Origin: Capnocytophaga granulosa ATCC 51502
GTDB lineage: Bacteria > Bacteroidota > Bacteroidia > Flavobacteriales > Flavobacteriaceae
Length of the DNA: 64,000 nucleotides
Assembly: GCF_000411115.1 (NCBI RefSeq)
Contig: NZ_KE150253.1
Span: 124,001-188,000, forward strand
Direction of reading: 5' to 3'
Of this stretch, positions 8,471 to 16,888 are shown piece after piece; positions within the stretch are counted from its first letter, which is position 1, and each line of letters starts with the position of its first letter. Under the pieces are notes generated by a model, which saw only the letters and a program-made list of their open reading frames with translations, was not told the DNA's origin and did not search any database. Both the position numbers and the translations under genes were made by a program.

Positions 8471-10186
8471 TTATTTTTCGCCTTTTTCGGTTGTTCCGTC
8501 TTCTTCGATTACCTCCTCTTCTCCATAGGCTTCTCCTTCTTCGTAGTTTTCGTCATCCTCGTAGGCTTCGTCCTCTTTTGCATTATTTCCTTTGGCGGCC
8601 TTGCTTGCATTGACCTGCTTGGCAAATTTAAGGAAGCTATAGAGACTATTGCGTTCTACATTCTTCATGTGATAGATAAGGGAGGCGGTGTTTTCCTTGG
8701 CATTGGCTTTGACTTCTAAGTCCTTGGAGTGGTCTATAAGCCACTGGAAGGAAGCTTCGTCACGGACACTCTTGTCGGACTTCATCGCCATCCTGATTAT
8801 ACTAGGATAGTCGTCCAAGTTCAGATTGAAAAAGCCATAGAAGGTATTCTTGCCTGCCTGAGAAGCCAAGGAGCTACTATAGGCGTTATCTTTGTGTTTT
8901 CCAGCGATAAAAGCATCTACCTCGTCGGAAGAGTTGCTTATGAAAAAGGCTTTGTCATTATAAGCGAAATGGATACTTACAAAGAAAAAGGTCAGGCTAT
9001 AACGATCCCCCTCTTTGGTAAAGGCACCTTCTTCAGCAACCATTTTGTCCAAGATCTTTTTATCATTGACATCAAAGCTAGCTCCTACCACAGGTATAGG
9101 AATACTCATACCCGTCTCAAAGTCCTCCAAGGCCACTACGAAACTCCCTCCGAAAAGGTTCAAGAGGTTGTCCAGCTGGAGGTCTTTCTTGGCGAGCCAC
9201 TGTTTGATGTCGGCTTCTTTGACCAATTCGGGTTCAGCTTCTTTGAGGAACTCGTAGTAGTGCTTGACATTGACCGCTCCTGTGAAGGCCATAGGCATTT
9301 TCTCAGGGAAGTGCTTGAGGAGCTTTTTGTTAAAGGAAGCATCCCCTATACGATGTTTGTCTAATAGCTTTTGGTACTTTTCGTTATATAGGGTACGAGC
9401 CGAGAGGATAATCTGCTCTTTCTCGAATTCCAAGGTAGCATAGAGATAGCTTCCCTGTTGTAGGTTGAACAACGAAGGAGAAAGCGCTGAGGCGGAGGGT
9501 ACTCGCTTATCCAAAGTCTCATAAGCGTCTGTTATGTTGACCCATACACTGATATCCTTCTGATCCGAAAGGAAATCGGCAAAGCCGTCAAGGGAGGTAA
9601 TCTGTTTTTTAGCCTCTAAGGAGCGGAGTTGCTTGGCTTTCAAGGGGATTTGTAGTTCTGAAGCGGGTTCTTCATCTGCGTCGCCTACTCCCAGAAAAAG
9701 CGCTTTGTCGTTATCCCAGCTCAGTGTATATTTGCCTTCGGCCATGTTCAGCAACTTATAGCCACTTTCCTCGGTAGGAGTATTTTTCTTGTCAGCCAAG
9801 GCAAAAAGTTGGTTAAGGGTCTTTTCAAATTTTTCCTTATCGGAGAGGGAGCAGGCCATCCCGATATAGTTTTCCATTCCATTGCCCCCTTGTTGTCCAT
9901 ACTGGAAGAAATAGATAGGTTCGCGAAAACGCACCCCTGAATTTCTAGGATTACGGAGCAGCTCACGGAGGAAATCGCGTTGCTTATCCGTTAGGGAAAG
10001 GCTATCAACCCACTGCTTGAACTCCGCAGCCTCTTCAGAGGAGCCGATATCCGCTTTTTGGTAAAGCGACTTAAAGTCAATAGAAACAACCCAAGCGGCA
10101 TCGCTGGGGATCAGTGACAAAGAGGCAGGCTTCTTAGAACAAGAAGCGATGAGAATGAGGACTAAGCCAAGTAAGAATCGTTTCAT
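8471..10186 (-). CDS. DUF4836 family lipoprotein
   Basis: 571-aa exported protein. The chosen start at 10186 gives MKRFLLGLVLILIASCSKKP, a lipoprotein signal with lipobox IASC. An upstream in-frame ATG at 10210 would add eight residues (MNLKTQNL) in front of the signal and looks like read-through of the AACTCAAAA-type spacer sequence. The body (LIPSDAAWVVSIDFKSLYQ near the N-terminus) matches the DUF4836 family of Bacteroidota, whose function is unknown. The C-terminus is strongly acidic (roughly the last 35 residues rich in E and D). It is transcribed ahead of the FtsX-type ABC transporter, so it may be a partner or substrate of that system (inference). Confidence 0.85.
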   Translation of the reverse strand: MKRFLLGLVLILIASCSKKPASLSLIPSDAAWVVSIDFKSLYQKADIGSSEEAAEFKQWVDSLSLTDKQRDFLRELLRNPRNSGVRFREPIYFFQYGQQGGNGMENYIGMACSLSDKEKFEKTLNQLFALADKKNTPTEESGYKLLNMAEGKYTLSWDNDKALFLGVGDADEEPASELQIPLKAKQLRSLEAKKQITSLDGFADFLSDQKDISVWVNITDAYETLDKRVPSASALSPSLFNLQQGSYLYATLEFEKEQIILSARTLYNEKYQKLLDKHRIGDASFNKKLLKHFPEKMPMAFTGAVNVKHYYEFLKEAEPELVKEADIKQWLAKKDLQLDNLLNLFGGSFVVALEDFETGMSIPIPVVGASFDVNDKKILDKMVAEEGAFTKEGDRYSLTFFFVSIHFAYNDKAFFISNSSDEVDAFIAGKHKDNAYSSSLASQAGKNTFYGFFNLNLDDYPSIIRMAMKSDKSVRDEASFQWLIDHSKDLEVKANAKENTASLIYHMKNVERNSLYSFLKFAKQVNASKAAKGNNAKEDEAYEDDENYEEGEAYGEEEVIEEDGTTEKGEK

Positions 10187-10218
10187 AAGGTTTTGAGTTT
10201 TTAAGTTCATATTGACTT

Positions 10219-10428
10219 CTAAGCTAATGCAAGATGAGGCTCAACGACTTTATCCAAAGGAGGTCTCTCTATAGGATAATGTTCATCTTCATAGCTTTCC
10301 ACAAGGTCTGTAAGGAGCATTAATTCTATATATTCTGGATTATCTTCAGGGGTATTATCATCAACCATTTCTAAAAGTTGGTCTATACGCTTCATAATAG
10401 CGTTGTATTGTGTTTCATTTTTTATCAT
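10219..10428 (-). CDS. HigA-like antitoxin N-domain, without HTH
   Basis: 69-aa protein, MIKNETQYNAIMKRIDQLLE onward, with ELMLLTDLVESYEDEHYPI. This is the N-terminal region that precedes the helix-turn-helix in HigA-type antitoxins. Here the protein ends soon after that region (PLDKVVEPHLALA), and no HTH is encoded in any frame between its stop codon and the next gene. It follows the HigB toxin gene by 4 bp, the usual toxin-first order. It could neutralise HigB through the N-domain while lacking the DNA-binding part that gives autoregulation. Whether it is truncated or a natural short form cannot be decided here. Confidence 0.7.
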   Translation of the reverse strand: MIKNETQYNAIMKRIDQLLEMVDDNTPEDNPEYIELMLLTDLVESYEDEHYPIERPPLDKVVEPHLALA

Positions 10429-10432
10429 AATC

Positions 10433-10729
10433 TTATATTTTATCTATATTTTCTATATCATCATATTCCTTATGAGTACCTACAAATCGAATATACAGAA
10501 TCTTAGGTGTAAATAGTATAAGAGCCACTATCCTGAAATGATTACCTTTAATATTGAAAACAAAACGTTTGTTCCCTACAGCATCTACGCTGTTAAAGCT
10601 CTTTTTTATATCAGCGAAACATGTCCATTGGGCATCTATTGTTTTCCTATACCAATCCTCCAAAGATAGTTTCGCATCAGGATAGAGCGTATAAAAATCG
10701 ACCAATGCTTTCTTGGCAATGACTCTCAT
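10433..10729 (-). CDS. higB: HigB-family toxin (mRNA interferase)
   Basis: 98-aa protein starting MRVIAKKALVDFYTLYPDAK. The longer frame upstream to 10816 is rejected because the ATG at 10729 matches the family start and sits 16 nt after a clear promoter. Family blocks are LEDWYRKTIDAQWTCFADIK, DAVGNKRFVFNIKGNHFRIV and ILYIRFVGTHKEYDDI, typical of the ribosome-dependent RNase HigB. It forms an operon with the small HigA-like gene downstream. Expected action is cleavage of translated mRNA, silenced by the antitoxin; this rests on family knowledge. Confidence 0.88.
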   Translation of the reverse strand: MRVIAKKALVDFYTLYPDAKLSLEDWYRKTIDAQWTCFADIKKSFNSVDAVGNKRFVFNIKGNHFRIVALILFTPKILYIRFVGTHKEYDDIENIDKI

Positions 10730-10745
10730 AAGCTGTTTTTGACTA

Positions 10746-10776
10746 CAAAGGTATAAAAATATTTCTGATACACAAA
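10746..10776 (-). promoter_or_regulatory. Promoter of the higB operon
   Basis: On the minus strand, TTTG at 10773-10776 and TACCTTTG at 10746-10753 are separated by 19 nt, matching the Bacteroidota -33/-7 arrangement. The start codon of higB follows 16 nt later. Confidence 0.7.
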
Positions 10777-10828
10777 CAAATTTTTTAAGAAATGAAGTAA
10801 AAAACAGTACAGACAACGATTTTTTTAC

Positions 10829-10836
10829 TATCTTTG
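10829..10836 (+). promoter_or_regulatory. Probable -7 box upstream of the carboxypeptidase-like-domain gene
   Basis: TATCTTTG matches TAnnTTTG and lies 29 nt before the ATG at 10866. There is no clear TTTG at the usual upstream spacing. Confidence 0.5.
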
Positions 10837-10865
10837 CCTATTGATTTTCAAAAACCGATTTTTAT

Positions 10866-11663
10866 ATGAAAAAACTTATTTTTCTTTTATGTTTTCCCTT
10901 AGTTGCTGGGGCACAGGAGGTGCTCTCTGGGCGTATAACAGATAGCTTGGGCTTAAGTGTCCCCTATGTAAATATAGGGGTAGTGGGCAAAGGGAAAGGT
11001 ACTGTCAGTGATAGCAAAGGACGGTACCAAATAGACCTTACAGGAGTTGCCCAAAAAGATAGTATCTACTTTTCTCATCTGAATTATTACCGAAGAGCTT
11101 TTGCTGTCAAAGACTTACAGCGAGATCCAAAGGTTGTCCTTGTAGAACATGTCTTTGAGTTGCCGTCCTTTACGGTAAGCCAAAAGAAGCCTAAACTACA
11201 GACGATTAAGGGAATGGGTATCTATGTAGGAGGGGTATATTATATAGGGGAAGATGTACTTAATAAAGAAGAGATTGGTAATATCATAACCCTAAAGCAC
11301 ACCTATTTGGCCAAGGAGTTTGAGTTGCCCATCTTGGAGAATACTATGCCTAACCTTGTGCTGCGCTTGCAAATCCTTAAGATAGAGGACGATGGTACGC
11401 TTACACCACTTGTGGAGAAGCCTATTTACCTTAATATTCCACAAAATAGTCAAAAGCAAAAGATTGTCCAAGAGCTACAGGTGGTACTTCCCAAAGGACG
11501 TATCTGGGTAGGACTTCGTGCAGTGGAAGGCTCAGGAGATGGGCACTTTGGGTTTGAGGGTAACCTCAGTGGTGGCTATGAACTCAAAGAGGGGGTTTTT
11601 AAGAAATTTGAACTGAGCATGGGAGTGAGATATGGTATTAAAGGAATCAAAATTAGTGACTAA
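10866..11663 (+). CDS. Exported protein with carboxypeptidase-D-like regulatory domain
   Basis: 265 aa. A signal peptide (MKKLIFLLCFPLVAGAQ) is followed by a CarboxypepD_reg-like beta-sandwich at about residues 19-95 (GRITDSLGLSVPYVNIGVVG, GTVSDSKGRYQIDL). This module is found at the N-terminus of TonB-dependent receptors and in stand-alone envelope proteins of Bacteroidota. The remaining 165 residues are of unrecognised type. It is a single-gene unit with a promoter of its own, and it converges on the ABC-2 permease gene at 11696. Its last codons (ATTAGTGACTAA) come from the AGTGACT-type heptamer repeat. No function is assigned. Confidence 0.75.
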   Translation: MKKLIFLLCFPLVAGAQEVLSGRITDSLGLSVPYVNIGVVGKGKGTVSDSKGRYQIDLTGVAQKDSIYFSHLNYYRRAFAVKDLQRDPKVVLVEHVFELPSFTVSQKKPKLQTIKGMGIYVGGVYYIGEDVLNKEEIGNIITLKHTYLAKEFELPILENTMPNLVLRLQILKIEDDGTLTPLVEKPIYLNIPQNSQKQKIVQELQVVLPKGRIWVGLRAVEGSGDGHFGFEGNLSGGYELKEGVFKKFELSMGVRYGIKGIKISD

Positions 11664-11695
11664 TGACAAGTGACGAATGACTTTTCACTCTCTTG

Positions 11696-12814
11696 TTAGC
11701 TTGTTTTTCTATAATTCCAAACAGCCCAGCTATTTAGAAGCACGGCAAAGCCTACAAGGTACAGAAACTCTGTGCTGAGCTGCAAAAAACTACTGCCCTT
11801 GAGGACAATTAAGCGGATAGCATTGACAAAATGGGTTATAGGAATGGCATTGCTTACCTCTCTGCTCCATGCGGGCATGCTATCTACACTGGTGAGGAAA
11901 CCACTCATCAATAGAAAAATCATGATAAAGAAGTAGGCAATGAACATGGCTTGTAACTGCGAATCGGCATAGGTGGAGACCAAAAGGCCAAAGCCCAGAA
12001 TCGCAATGAGATACATAGCGGCAAAAGCATATAGGGTAAGCAAACTGCCTGCGGGGAAGATGCCATATACTACATACATCACTGTAAGCCCTAAAGTAAA
12101 GAGGATTAAACCTACTACCAAAAAAGGTATGAGCTTACCGAGTATAAACTGCCACTTCTTGATAGGGGTTACATTGATTTGCTCAATGGTGCCGATCTCC
12201 TTTTCTCTCACCACATTGAGCGCAGAGAGAAATCCCCCGATAATAGTCAGTAAGATTGCCAGAATCCCTGGGACGATATAGCGCGTATATTGCAGATGCG
12301 GATTGTACCAGTGGGTGGAGGCCACATTGAGTTTGGCTACAGCACCTATGCGTTGGGGAGCTTTTATATTTACGTCCAGCTCAGCGTTGAACTCACGTAT
12401 TACCGAGAGCAAATAGGCACCCCCTAAGGACGACTTACTGCCGTTGATGGCATCGATAGAGACACCGAGCGCTTGTCGGCCTTCACGCACCAAGTTACGC
12501 TCAAAGCCCTCAGGTACTTCCAAGACGACATCAGCCTTACCGTCTTCTATGAGGGAAAGACCTTCTTTGTAAGAGAAAGGAGCATCTACAAGGCGAAAAT
12601 ATCCAGAGGAGGTGATCTTCTGTATTAGCTGGTGGGAATAAGGACTTTGGTCGTGATCCACATAGACGAGGTTGATGTTCTTTACATCAAAATTGGCCAC
12701 TAAAGGCAGTATAATCAGCTGCATCATAGGGGCAACAAACATCATAGCCAAGATGGTTTTATCTCGGAATATCTGTTTGAATTCTTTTTGGAGTATGAAT
12801 GATAAGGTCTTCAT
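11696..12814 (-). CDS. ABC-2 type transporter permease, YbhR/YhhJ type
   Basis: 372 aa. A membrane segment near residues 22-42 (TILAMMFVAPMMQLIILPLV) is followed by a periplasmic domain of about 130 residues and five or six C-terminal segments. The ExxE-type amphipathic loop NVVREKEIGTIEQINVTPI at about 200-220 is typical of ABC2_membrane_3 permeases. It is the last gene of the efflux cluster, after a second permease (12903-14009). The two probably form a heterodimer driven by the paired ATPases. By family, the substrate is likely a hydrophobic drug or envelope compound; this is not shown by the sequence. Confidence 0.88.
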   Translation of the reverse strand: MKTLSFILQKEFKQIFRDKTILAMMFVAPMMQLIILPLVANFDVKNINLVYVDHDQSPYSHQLIQKITSSGYFRLVDAPFSYKEGLSLIEDGKADVVLEVPEGFERNLVREGRQALGVSIDAINGSKSSLGGAYLLSVIREFNAELDVNIKAPQRIGAVAKLNVASTHWYNPHLQYTRYIVPGILAILLTIIGGFLSALNVVREKEIGTIEQINVTPIKKWQFILGKLIPFLVVGLILFTLGLTVMYVVYGIFPAGSLLTLYAFAAMYLIAILGFGLLVSTYADSQLQAMFIAYFFIMIFLLMSGFLTSVDSMPAWSREVSNAIPITHFVNAIRLIVLKGSSFLQLSTEFLYLVGFAVLLNSWAVWNYRKTS

Positions 12815-12902
12815 CAGTTGTTAGTTGTTAGTTGTTAGTTGTCAGTTGTTAGTGATTAATGGGTTAATTCTAACCACTAACCACTAATCACTAACCACTC
12901 TT
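12815..12902. repeat. Intergenic heptamer arrays in opposite orientations
   Basis: Degenerate 7-bp units of the GTTAGTT type run from about 12817 to 12856. They are followed by the complementary CACTAAC type up to about 12900. The two halves can pair as an imperfect hairpin between the two permease genes. No gene is present. Confidence 0.75.
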
Positions 12903-14009
12903 CTATTCTAATCGGATTTTAAACTTCTTCATGGCAAGGCTTAAGAACATCACAGCCATAGTGATAAGGATTAAGGTTTCTTTCCAGATATAACTAAAAC
13001 CTAATCCCTTGAGCATGACTTTCTTTACAATGCTATAGTAATAGCTTGAGGGGAAGATCTTGGATATACCCTGAAAGACAAGAGGCATGTTCTCTATGGG
13101 GAACATAAAGCCTGTAAAGAAAGCCGTAGGCAACATCATTCCCATCATGGCAATAAGCATGGCGGTTTGTTGAGAGGAAGTACTGGTGGAAATCAGTAGC
13201 CCCAAGGACAAACAGATGATGATGAACAAGGTACTTTCCCCGTAAAGCAATAGCAGATTACCACGTATTGGTACATCAAGCATATAGACCGAGAGCAGCA
13301 GAATCACAGTGAAGTTGATCAGCGAGAGAATAAGGTAGGGGACGGCTTTGGCTACGAGTATTTTCAAAGGATTGAAAGGTGATACCAGAAGGATCTCCAT
13401 GGTGCCTAACTCCTTTTCGCGAACGACTGCTACGGAGGTCAAGGCGGTGCTGACAATCATAAAAACGAGCGCAATGACCCCAGGGACAAAGTTCATAGAG
13501 CCATTTTGCTCTAAGTTGTACAACATGCGGTTTTCTATCGTTATCTGGTAAGGCAGCCGCAAGGTAGGGTTCAGTTCTTGCTGGTAGCTGGACACCATAG
13601 CAGAGAGGTAGTTCTCTACCGTTTTGGCGGTATTGGGGTCGCTACCATCGGTAATCAGTTGTAGGGTGGTACCTTTGGGGGTATAGAGATCATGACCGAA
13701 ATCAGGGGGGAATATAAGAGCTGCTTTTATAGTTCCACGTCTGAATGCGTCTTCTACCTCTTTGTAACTCAGTAGTGGGTCTTTTACTTTGAAATACGAA
13801 CTTGCCTGTAAGCGTTGCGTAAGTGCATCGGTATAGGTATTGTGAGCCTCATCGAGCACAGCAATACCGATATTCTTCACCTCGCTGCTGAGGGCTTGGC
13901 CGAAAAGGACAATCTGCGCTATAGGAATCCCGAAGAGGATTAGTAGCGTACGGCGGTCACGGAATACGTGATAGAATTCCTTGCGGATAAAGGCAATGAG
14001 TTGTTTCAT
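12903..14009 (-). CDS. ABC-2 type transporter permease, YbhS type
   Basis: 368 aa with the same layout as the downstream permease. There is one N-terminal segment (TLLILFGIPIAQIVLFGQAL), a periplasmic domain to about residue 175, and a cytoplasmic elbow VAVVREKELGTMEILLVSPF at about 194-213. Five membrane segments follow. It is encoded 2 bp after the ATPase gene at 14012-14746 and so is probably translationally coupled. Together with the other permease it would form the membrane channel of a YbhFSR-like exporter. Confidence in the family is high; the substrate is unknown. Confidence 0.88.
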   Translation of the reverse strand: MKQLIAFIRKEFYHVFRDRRTLLILFGIPIAQIVLFGQALSSEVKNIGIAVLDEAHNTYTDALTQRLQASSYFKVKDPLLSYKEVEDAFRRGTIKAALIFPPDFGHDLYTPKGTTLQLITDGSDPNTAKTVENYLSAMVSSYQQELNPTLRLPYQITIENRMLYNLEQNGSMNFVPGVIALVFMIVSTALTSVAVVREKELGTMEILLVSPFNPLKILVAKAVPYLILSLINFTVILLLSVYMLDVPIRGNLLLLYGESTLFIIICLSLGLLISTSTSSQQTAMLIAMMGMMLPTAFFTGFMFPIENMPLVFQGISKIFPSSYYYSIVKKVMLKGLGFSYIWKETLILITMAVMFLSLAMKKFKIRLE

Positions 14010-14011
14010 GG

Positions 14012-14746
14012 TTATTCATTACGTTTGGCATTGCGGGCAAGGACATAGAAGACCTCGTCCATGGAATGGGTGTTGAATTGTTTTTTGAGTTGGGTAGGGC
14101 TGTCCATGGCCTCTACCCTGCCATCTACCATGATGCTGATGCGGTGGCAGTACTCGGCTTCGTCCATATAGTGGGTGGTTACAAATACGGTGATACCCTG
14201 AGCAGATGCCTCGTATATCATATCCCAAAACTGACGGCGGGTTATGGGATCAACTCCCCCGGTAGGCTCGTCCAAGAAGACAATTTCGGGGCGGTGAAAA
14301 ATCGCTACCGAGAAGGCCAATTTCTGCTTCCAGCCCAAAGGCAATGACCCTACGAGTTTGTTGGCTTCCTGCTCAAGACCGAGGGTCTCGATGAGTTGTT
14401 CTCGTCGAGGCTTGATCTGCTTGCGGCTTAGTCCATATACCCCTCCATAGAAGGTGATGTTTTCCGAAACGGTAAGGCTATCATAGAGGGAAAACTTCTG
14501 ACTCATATAGCCGATATGCTTTTTGATCTGCTCTTGCTGCCGATACACATCAAAGCCAGCTACATGTGCCTCTCCTGAAGTGGGGTAGGAAAGCCCACAG
14601 AAGATACGTATAGCGGTGGTTTTCCCCGCTCCATTGGCACCGAGAAAGCCAAAGATTTCGCCTTTTTCAACGGTTAGGGAAATGTTGTTCACGGCTTTGA
14701 AATCGCCGAATTGCTTGGTAAGGTTATGACAGTGAATTGCGTTCAT
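14012..14746 (-). CDS. ABC transporter ATP-binding protein, YbhF C-half type
   Basis: 244 aa. Walker A is GANGAGKTT (residues about 35-43), Walker B is IVFLDEPTGGVDP and the H-loop is VFVTTHYMDEAEYC. The signature is LPLGWKQKL instead of LSGGQ, which is the form known for the C-terminal half of YbhF-like double ATPases. Its start overlaps the stop of the upstream ATPase gene by 4 bp (ATGA). The two thus stand in for the fused two-domain YbhF of enterobacteria. It would energise the two ABC-2 permeases downstream. Confidence 0.9.
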   Translation of the reverse strand: MNAIHCHNLTKQFGDFKAVNNISLTVEKGEIFGFLGANGAGKTTAIRIFCGLSYPTSGEAHVAGFDVYRQQEQIKKHIGYMSQKFSLYDSLTVSENITFYGGVYGLSRKQIKPRREQLIETLGLEQEANKLVGSLPLGWKQKLAFSVAIFHRPEIVFLDEPTGGVDPITRRQFWDMIYEASAQGITVFVTTHYMDEAEYCHRISIMVDGRVEAMDSPTQLKKQFNTHSMDEVFYVLARNAKRNE

Positions 14747-15714
14747 TTGTTCATTTGTTGGTTTGTCAATTTGCCAATGTTAGGAGAGGGCGAATTGCCA
14801 TTCGCCCCTACAGCACTCTCCATTAGACGGATAAAACTATCCTCAATGGTGGGGGTAATCGTTTTCCACTCAAGGAGTGGAAAGGTGGTTTTCAGTTGTT
14901 GCTCTAATTGGAGCGGATCTGTCGCTTGCTTTAAGGTGATATGTAAGTATTCGCCAAAGGGATAACAACTATCTATTTCGGGGCAAGTACGCAGATGCTG
15001 GAGCAATGTGTAAATATCAGGGGTGCTTGCCGCATAGAGGGTTTGTCCAAAGTTACTGATAATCTGCAGGGGGGTACTGGTGGAGAGGATTTTGCCGCTT
15101 TGTATAAGGGCAATACGGTCGCACAGGCTGGCCTCGTCCATATAAGGGGTGGAGACCAGTATGCTGATACCCTGCGCTTTCAGCTTGGCGAGCATCTGCC
15201 AAAACTCTTTACGAGAGACTACATCTACCCCTGTGGTAGGCTCGTCCAGTAAAAGGACTTTAGGCTTGTGAATGAGCGCGCAACAGAGGGCTAATTTTTG
15301 TTTCATTCCCCCAGAGAGTTTGCCCGCACGACGCGCACTAAAGGGCTTTATCTGCTCATAAATATCCTTGATAAGGTCGTAATTCTCGGCAATGGTGGTG
15401 CCAAAGACAGTCGCGAAGAAATTGAGGTTTTCTTCCACGCTAAGGTCTTGGTAGAGGGAGAACCGCCCCGGCATATAGCCTACGATCTTGCGGATTTCTT
15501 TGTAATCCTTTACAATATCAAGCCCCTCCAGCGTGGCGCTTCCTTCGTCGGGCAGCAGGAGCGTGGTGAGCATACGGAAGACGGTGGTTTTGCCTGCACC
15601 ATCGGAGCCAATCAGCCCGAAAAGCTCGCCTTTCTTGACTTCTAAAGAGAGGTGTTGCACGGCCTGAGTGTCGCCGTAGGACTTGCTGAGGTTTTGGATA
15701 TTTATACTTGTCAT
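14743..15714 (-). CDS. ABC transporter ATP-binding protein, YbhF N-half type
   Basis: 323 aa from the ATG at 15714 (MTSINIQNLSKSYGD). The frame could extend to 15768, but those residues come from repeat sequence and are not family-like. Walker A is GSDGAGKTT, the signature is LSGGMKQKL, Walker B is VLLLDEPTTGVDV and the H-loop region reads LVSTPYMDEASLC, where the usual histidine is replaced (STPY instead of THxx). A C-terminal domain of about 90 residues follows the nucleotide-binding domain. The last 20 or so residues are encoded by a palindromic repeat (core 14788-14807). It should pair with the ATPase at 14012. Confidence 0.88.
   Translation of the reverse strand: MTSINIQNLSKSYGDTQAVQHLSLEVKKGELFGLIGSDGAGKTTVFRMLTTLLLPDEGSATLEGLDIVKDYKEIRKIVGYMPGRFSLYQDLSVEENLNFFATVFGTTIAENYDLIKDIYEQIKPFSARRAGKLSGGMKQKLALCCALIHKPKVLLLDEPTTGVDVVSRKEFWQMLAKLKAQGISILVSTPYMDEASLCDRIALIQSGKILSTSTPLQIISNFGQTLYAASTPDIYTLLQHLRTCPEIDSCYPFGEYLHITLKQATDPLQLEQQLKTTFPLLEWKTITPTIEDSFIRLMESAVGANGNSPSPNIGKLTNQQMNK
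14788..14807. repeat. Palindromic repeat, family 2, copy 1
   Basis: The sequence is GGGCGAA-TTGCCA-TTCGCCC, a 7-bp stem with a 6-nt loop, followed by CCTACA. A second copy with the same loop is at 16889-16908. It lies inside the coding end of the ATPase gene at 14743-15714. Confidence 0.75.
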
Positions 15715-15738
15715 TTTTCTGATTAGTTGATTTATCAA

Positions 15739-15790
15739 TGAGCTACAAGCTCTTTTTTTGATAGGCACGAGCTACAAGCTCGCGCCAGCA
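15739..15790. repeat. REP-like palindromes (family 1) upstream of the ATPase gene
   Basis: GAGCTACAAGCTC at 15740-15752 is followed by a longer copy, GCACGAGCTACAAGCTCGCG, at about 15765-15784, ending CCAGC. These are the same palindromes that flank the REP-associated transposase gene at 41738. The second copy runs into the 3' end of the gene at 15772 and supplies its last codons. Confidence 0.8.
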
Positions 15791-16212
15791 AGGGATTTCC
15801 AGTTAAGCAGTTGAAAATCATCTAAAATACATTCTTTTTTTGTATAAGCATTACGATAACTTATTTTGTTCTCCTCTATTTTGACAGAAGGATACCAATC
15901 ATCTAAACAAGCAAATCTACTATATTTAGGATCAATAATTAGAGTTACAACACCTGACCACTGATGAGGTTTCACGGCTTCTATTGATATAAAGAAACTT
16001 TCGGTCGATTTATCTATACTTATTTGCTTGATATTTCTCAGATAACACCAATAGGGCAATTCATTGTTTGACTCAGGGAAATATACAGAGCAAACCTCAT
16101 CTCCGTGTGGAGGCTCTGTTTCATATTTTAGCAACATACGTCCAACTGGGAAGCTCACCTCGTAGGTGTCTTCTGTAAGGAAGGTTACTTTACAGTCTTC
16201 TATATCAAACAT
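15772..16212 (-). CDS. Hypothetical protein
   Basis: 146 aa, MFDIEDCKVTFLTEDTYEVS onward. I do not recognise a family. It has no signal peptide or membrane segment, and it alternates beta-prone and aromatic stretches (ELPYWCYLRNIKQISID, SGVVTLIIDPKYSRFACLDD). The last few residues (LAGASL) are encoded by a REP-like palindrome, so the original stop codon has probably been displaced. It is the first of several genes lying between the hlyD and ATPase genes of the export system and is followed by another unknown gene on the same strand. An accessory or immunity-type role is possible but unsupported. Confidence 0.6.
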   Translation of the reverse strand: MFDIEDCKVTFLTEDTYEVSFPVGRMLLKYETEPPHGDEVCSVYFPESNNELPYWCYLRNIKQISIDKSTESFFISIEAVKPHQWSGVVTLIIDPKYSRFACLDDWYPSVKIEENKISYRNAYTKKECILDDFQLLNWKSLAGASL

Positions 16213-16230
16213 ATTTTACTAGTAAGTTGT

Positions 16231-16764
16231 TCATTTTTCGTTTTCTGTATCAAGGCAAAAGCAAAGGTCTTTGCCTTCAGGATCTTTTTCTATATAACAA
16301 TCTTTTCGCAAGGGATAGTCCCAAGTGCCATTGGCGGTTTTTACTTTTTGATAAGGGGGTACGTATACGGTACCTTTGTCCCAAAGGATTTGAGCATATA
16401 GTACTCCGTTGTAATAAGCATAATGCCCAAAAGGGTTCATTTCTTTTGAGGGATAACACGTCTGAAAGTTCTTACGACCATCGTAATCGCGTAGCGCTTG
16501 CGCTCCCATAAACTTCTGTGTAAAGCATTCGTTATCCTCAGCAAGCTCATTTTTGTACAATTCGTAGAATGCAGGGCGATCTTCTTCGAACAAAGCGTAA
16601 TCGTCGGTACTTATGCGGTAATAGCGTTCGTAGCCTGCTACCCAACTTACAAGTACTTTCATCAAGTGGGTTTCGAGTGCTTCGCAATAGCCTAAAGTAA
16701 AGAAATGTTCTCGGTCTACGAGGTCTTTGGTGAGCTTTATGTGTTCTATGAGTTTTAATTTCAT
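16231..16764 (-). CDS. Hypothetical protein
   Basis: 177 aa, MKLKLIEHIKLTKDLVDREH onward, rich in Y, F and W (GHYAYYNGVLYAQILWDKGT). It looks like a soluble globular protein; no signal peptide and no known motif were recognised. It precedes the other unknown gene at 15772-16212 by 18 bp on the same strand, so the pair may be co-transcribed. Codon use resembles the neighbours. Confidence 0.6.
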   Translation of the reverse strand: MKLKLIEHIKLTKDLVDREHFFTLGYCEALETHLMKVLVSWVAGYERYYRISTDDYALFEEDRPAFYELYKNELAEDNECFTQKFMGAQALRDYDGRKNFQTCYPSKEMNPFGHYAYYNGVLYAQILWDKGTVYVPPYQKVKTANGTWDYPLRKDCYIEKDPEGKDLCFCLDTENEK

Positions 16765-16888
16765 CTTGTAGGTATAATTCGTTTTTCTTACTGATTTTGT
16801 GTGTTATTTATAATCAATCATATTTAGAATGTGAATAAAATGCGAATAAATAAGGCAAGGGGTTCGTTCCTAATTCGCTCTCTTTCAA

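Noticed and set aside
8729..9364. A 211-codon plus-strand open frame
   Set aside because: It lies antisense to the DUF4836 lipoprotein gene, which has a signal peptide and fitting codon use. It is a shadow frame.
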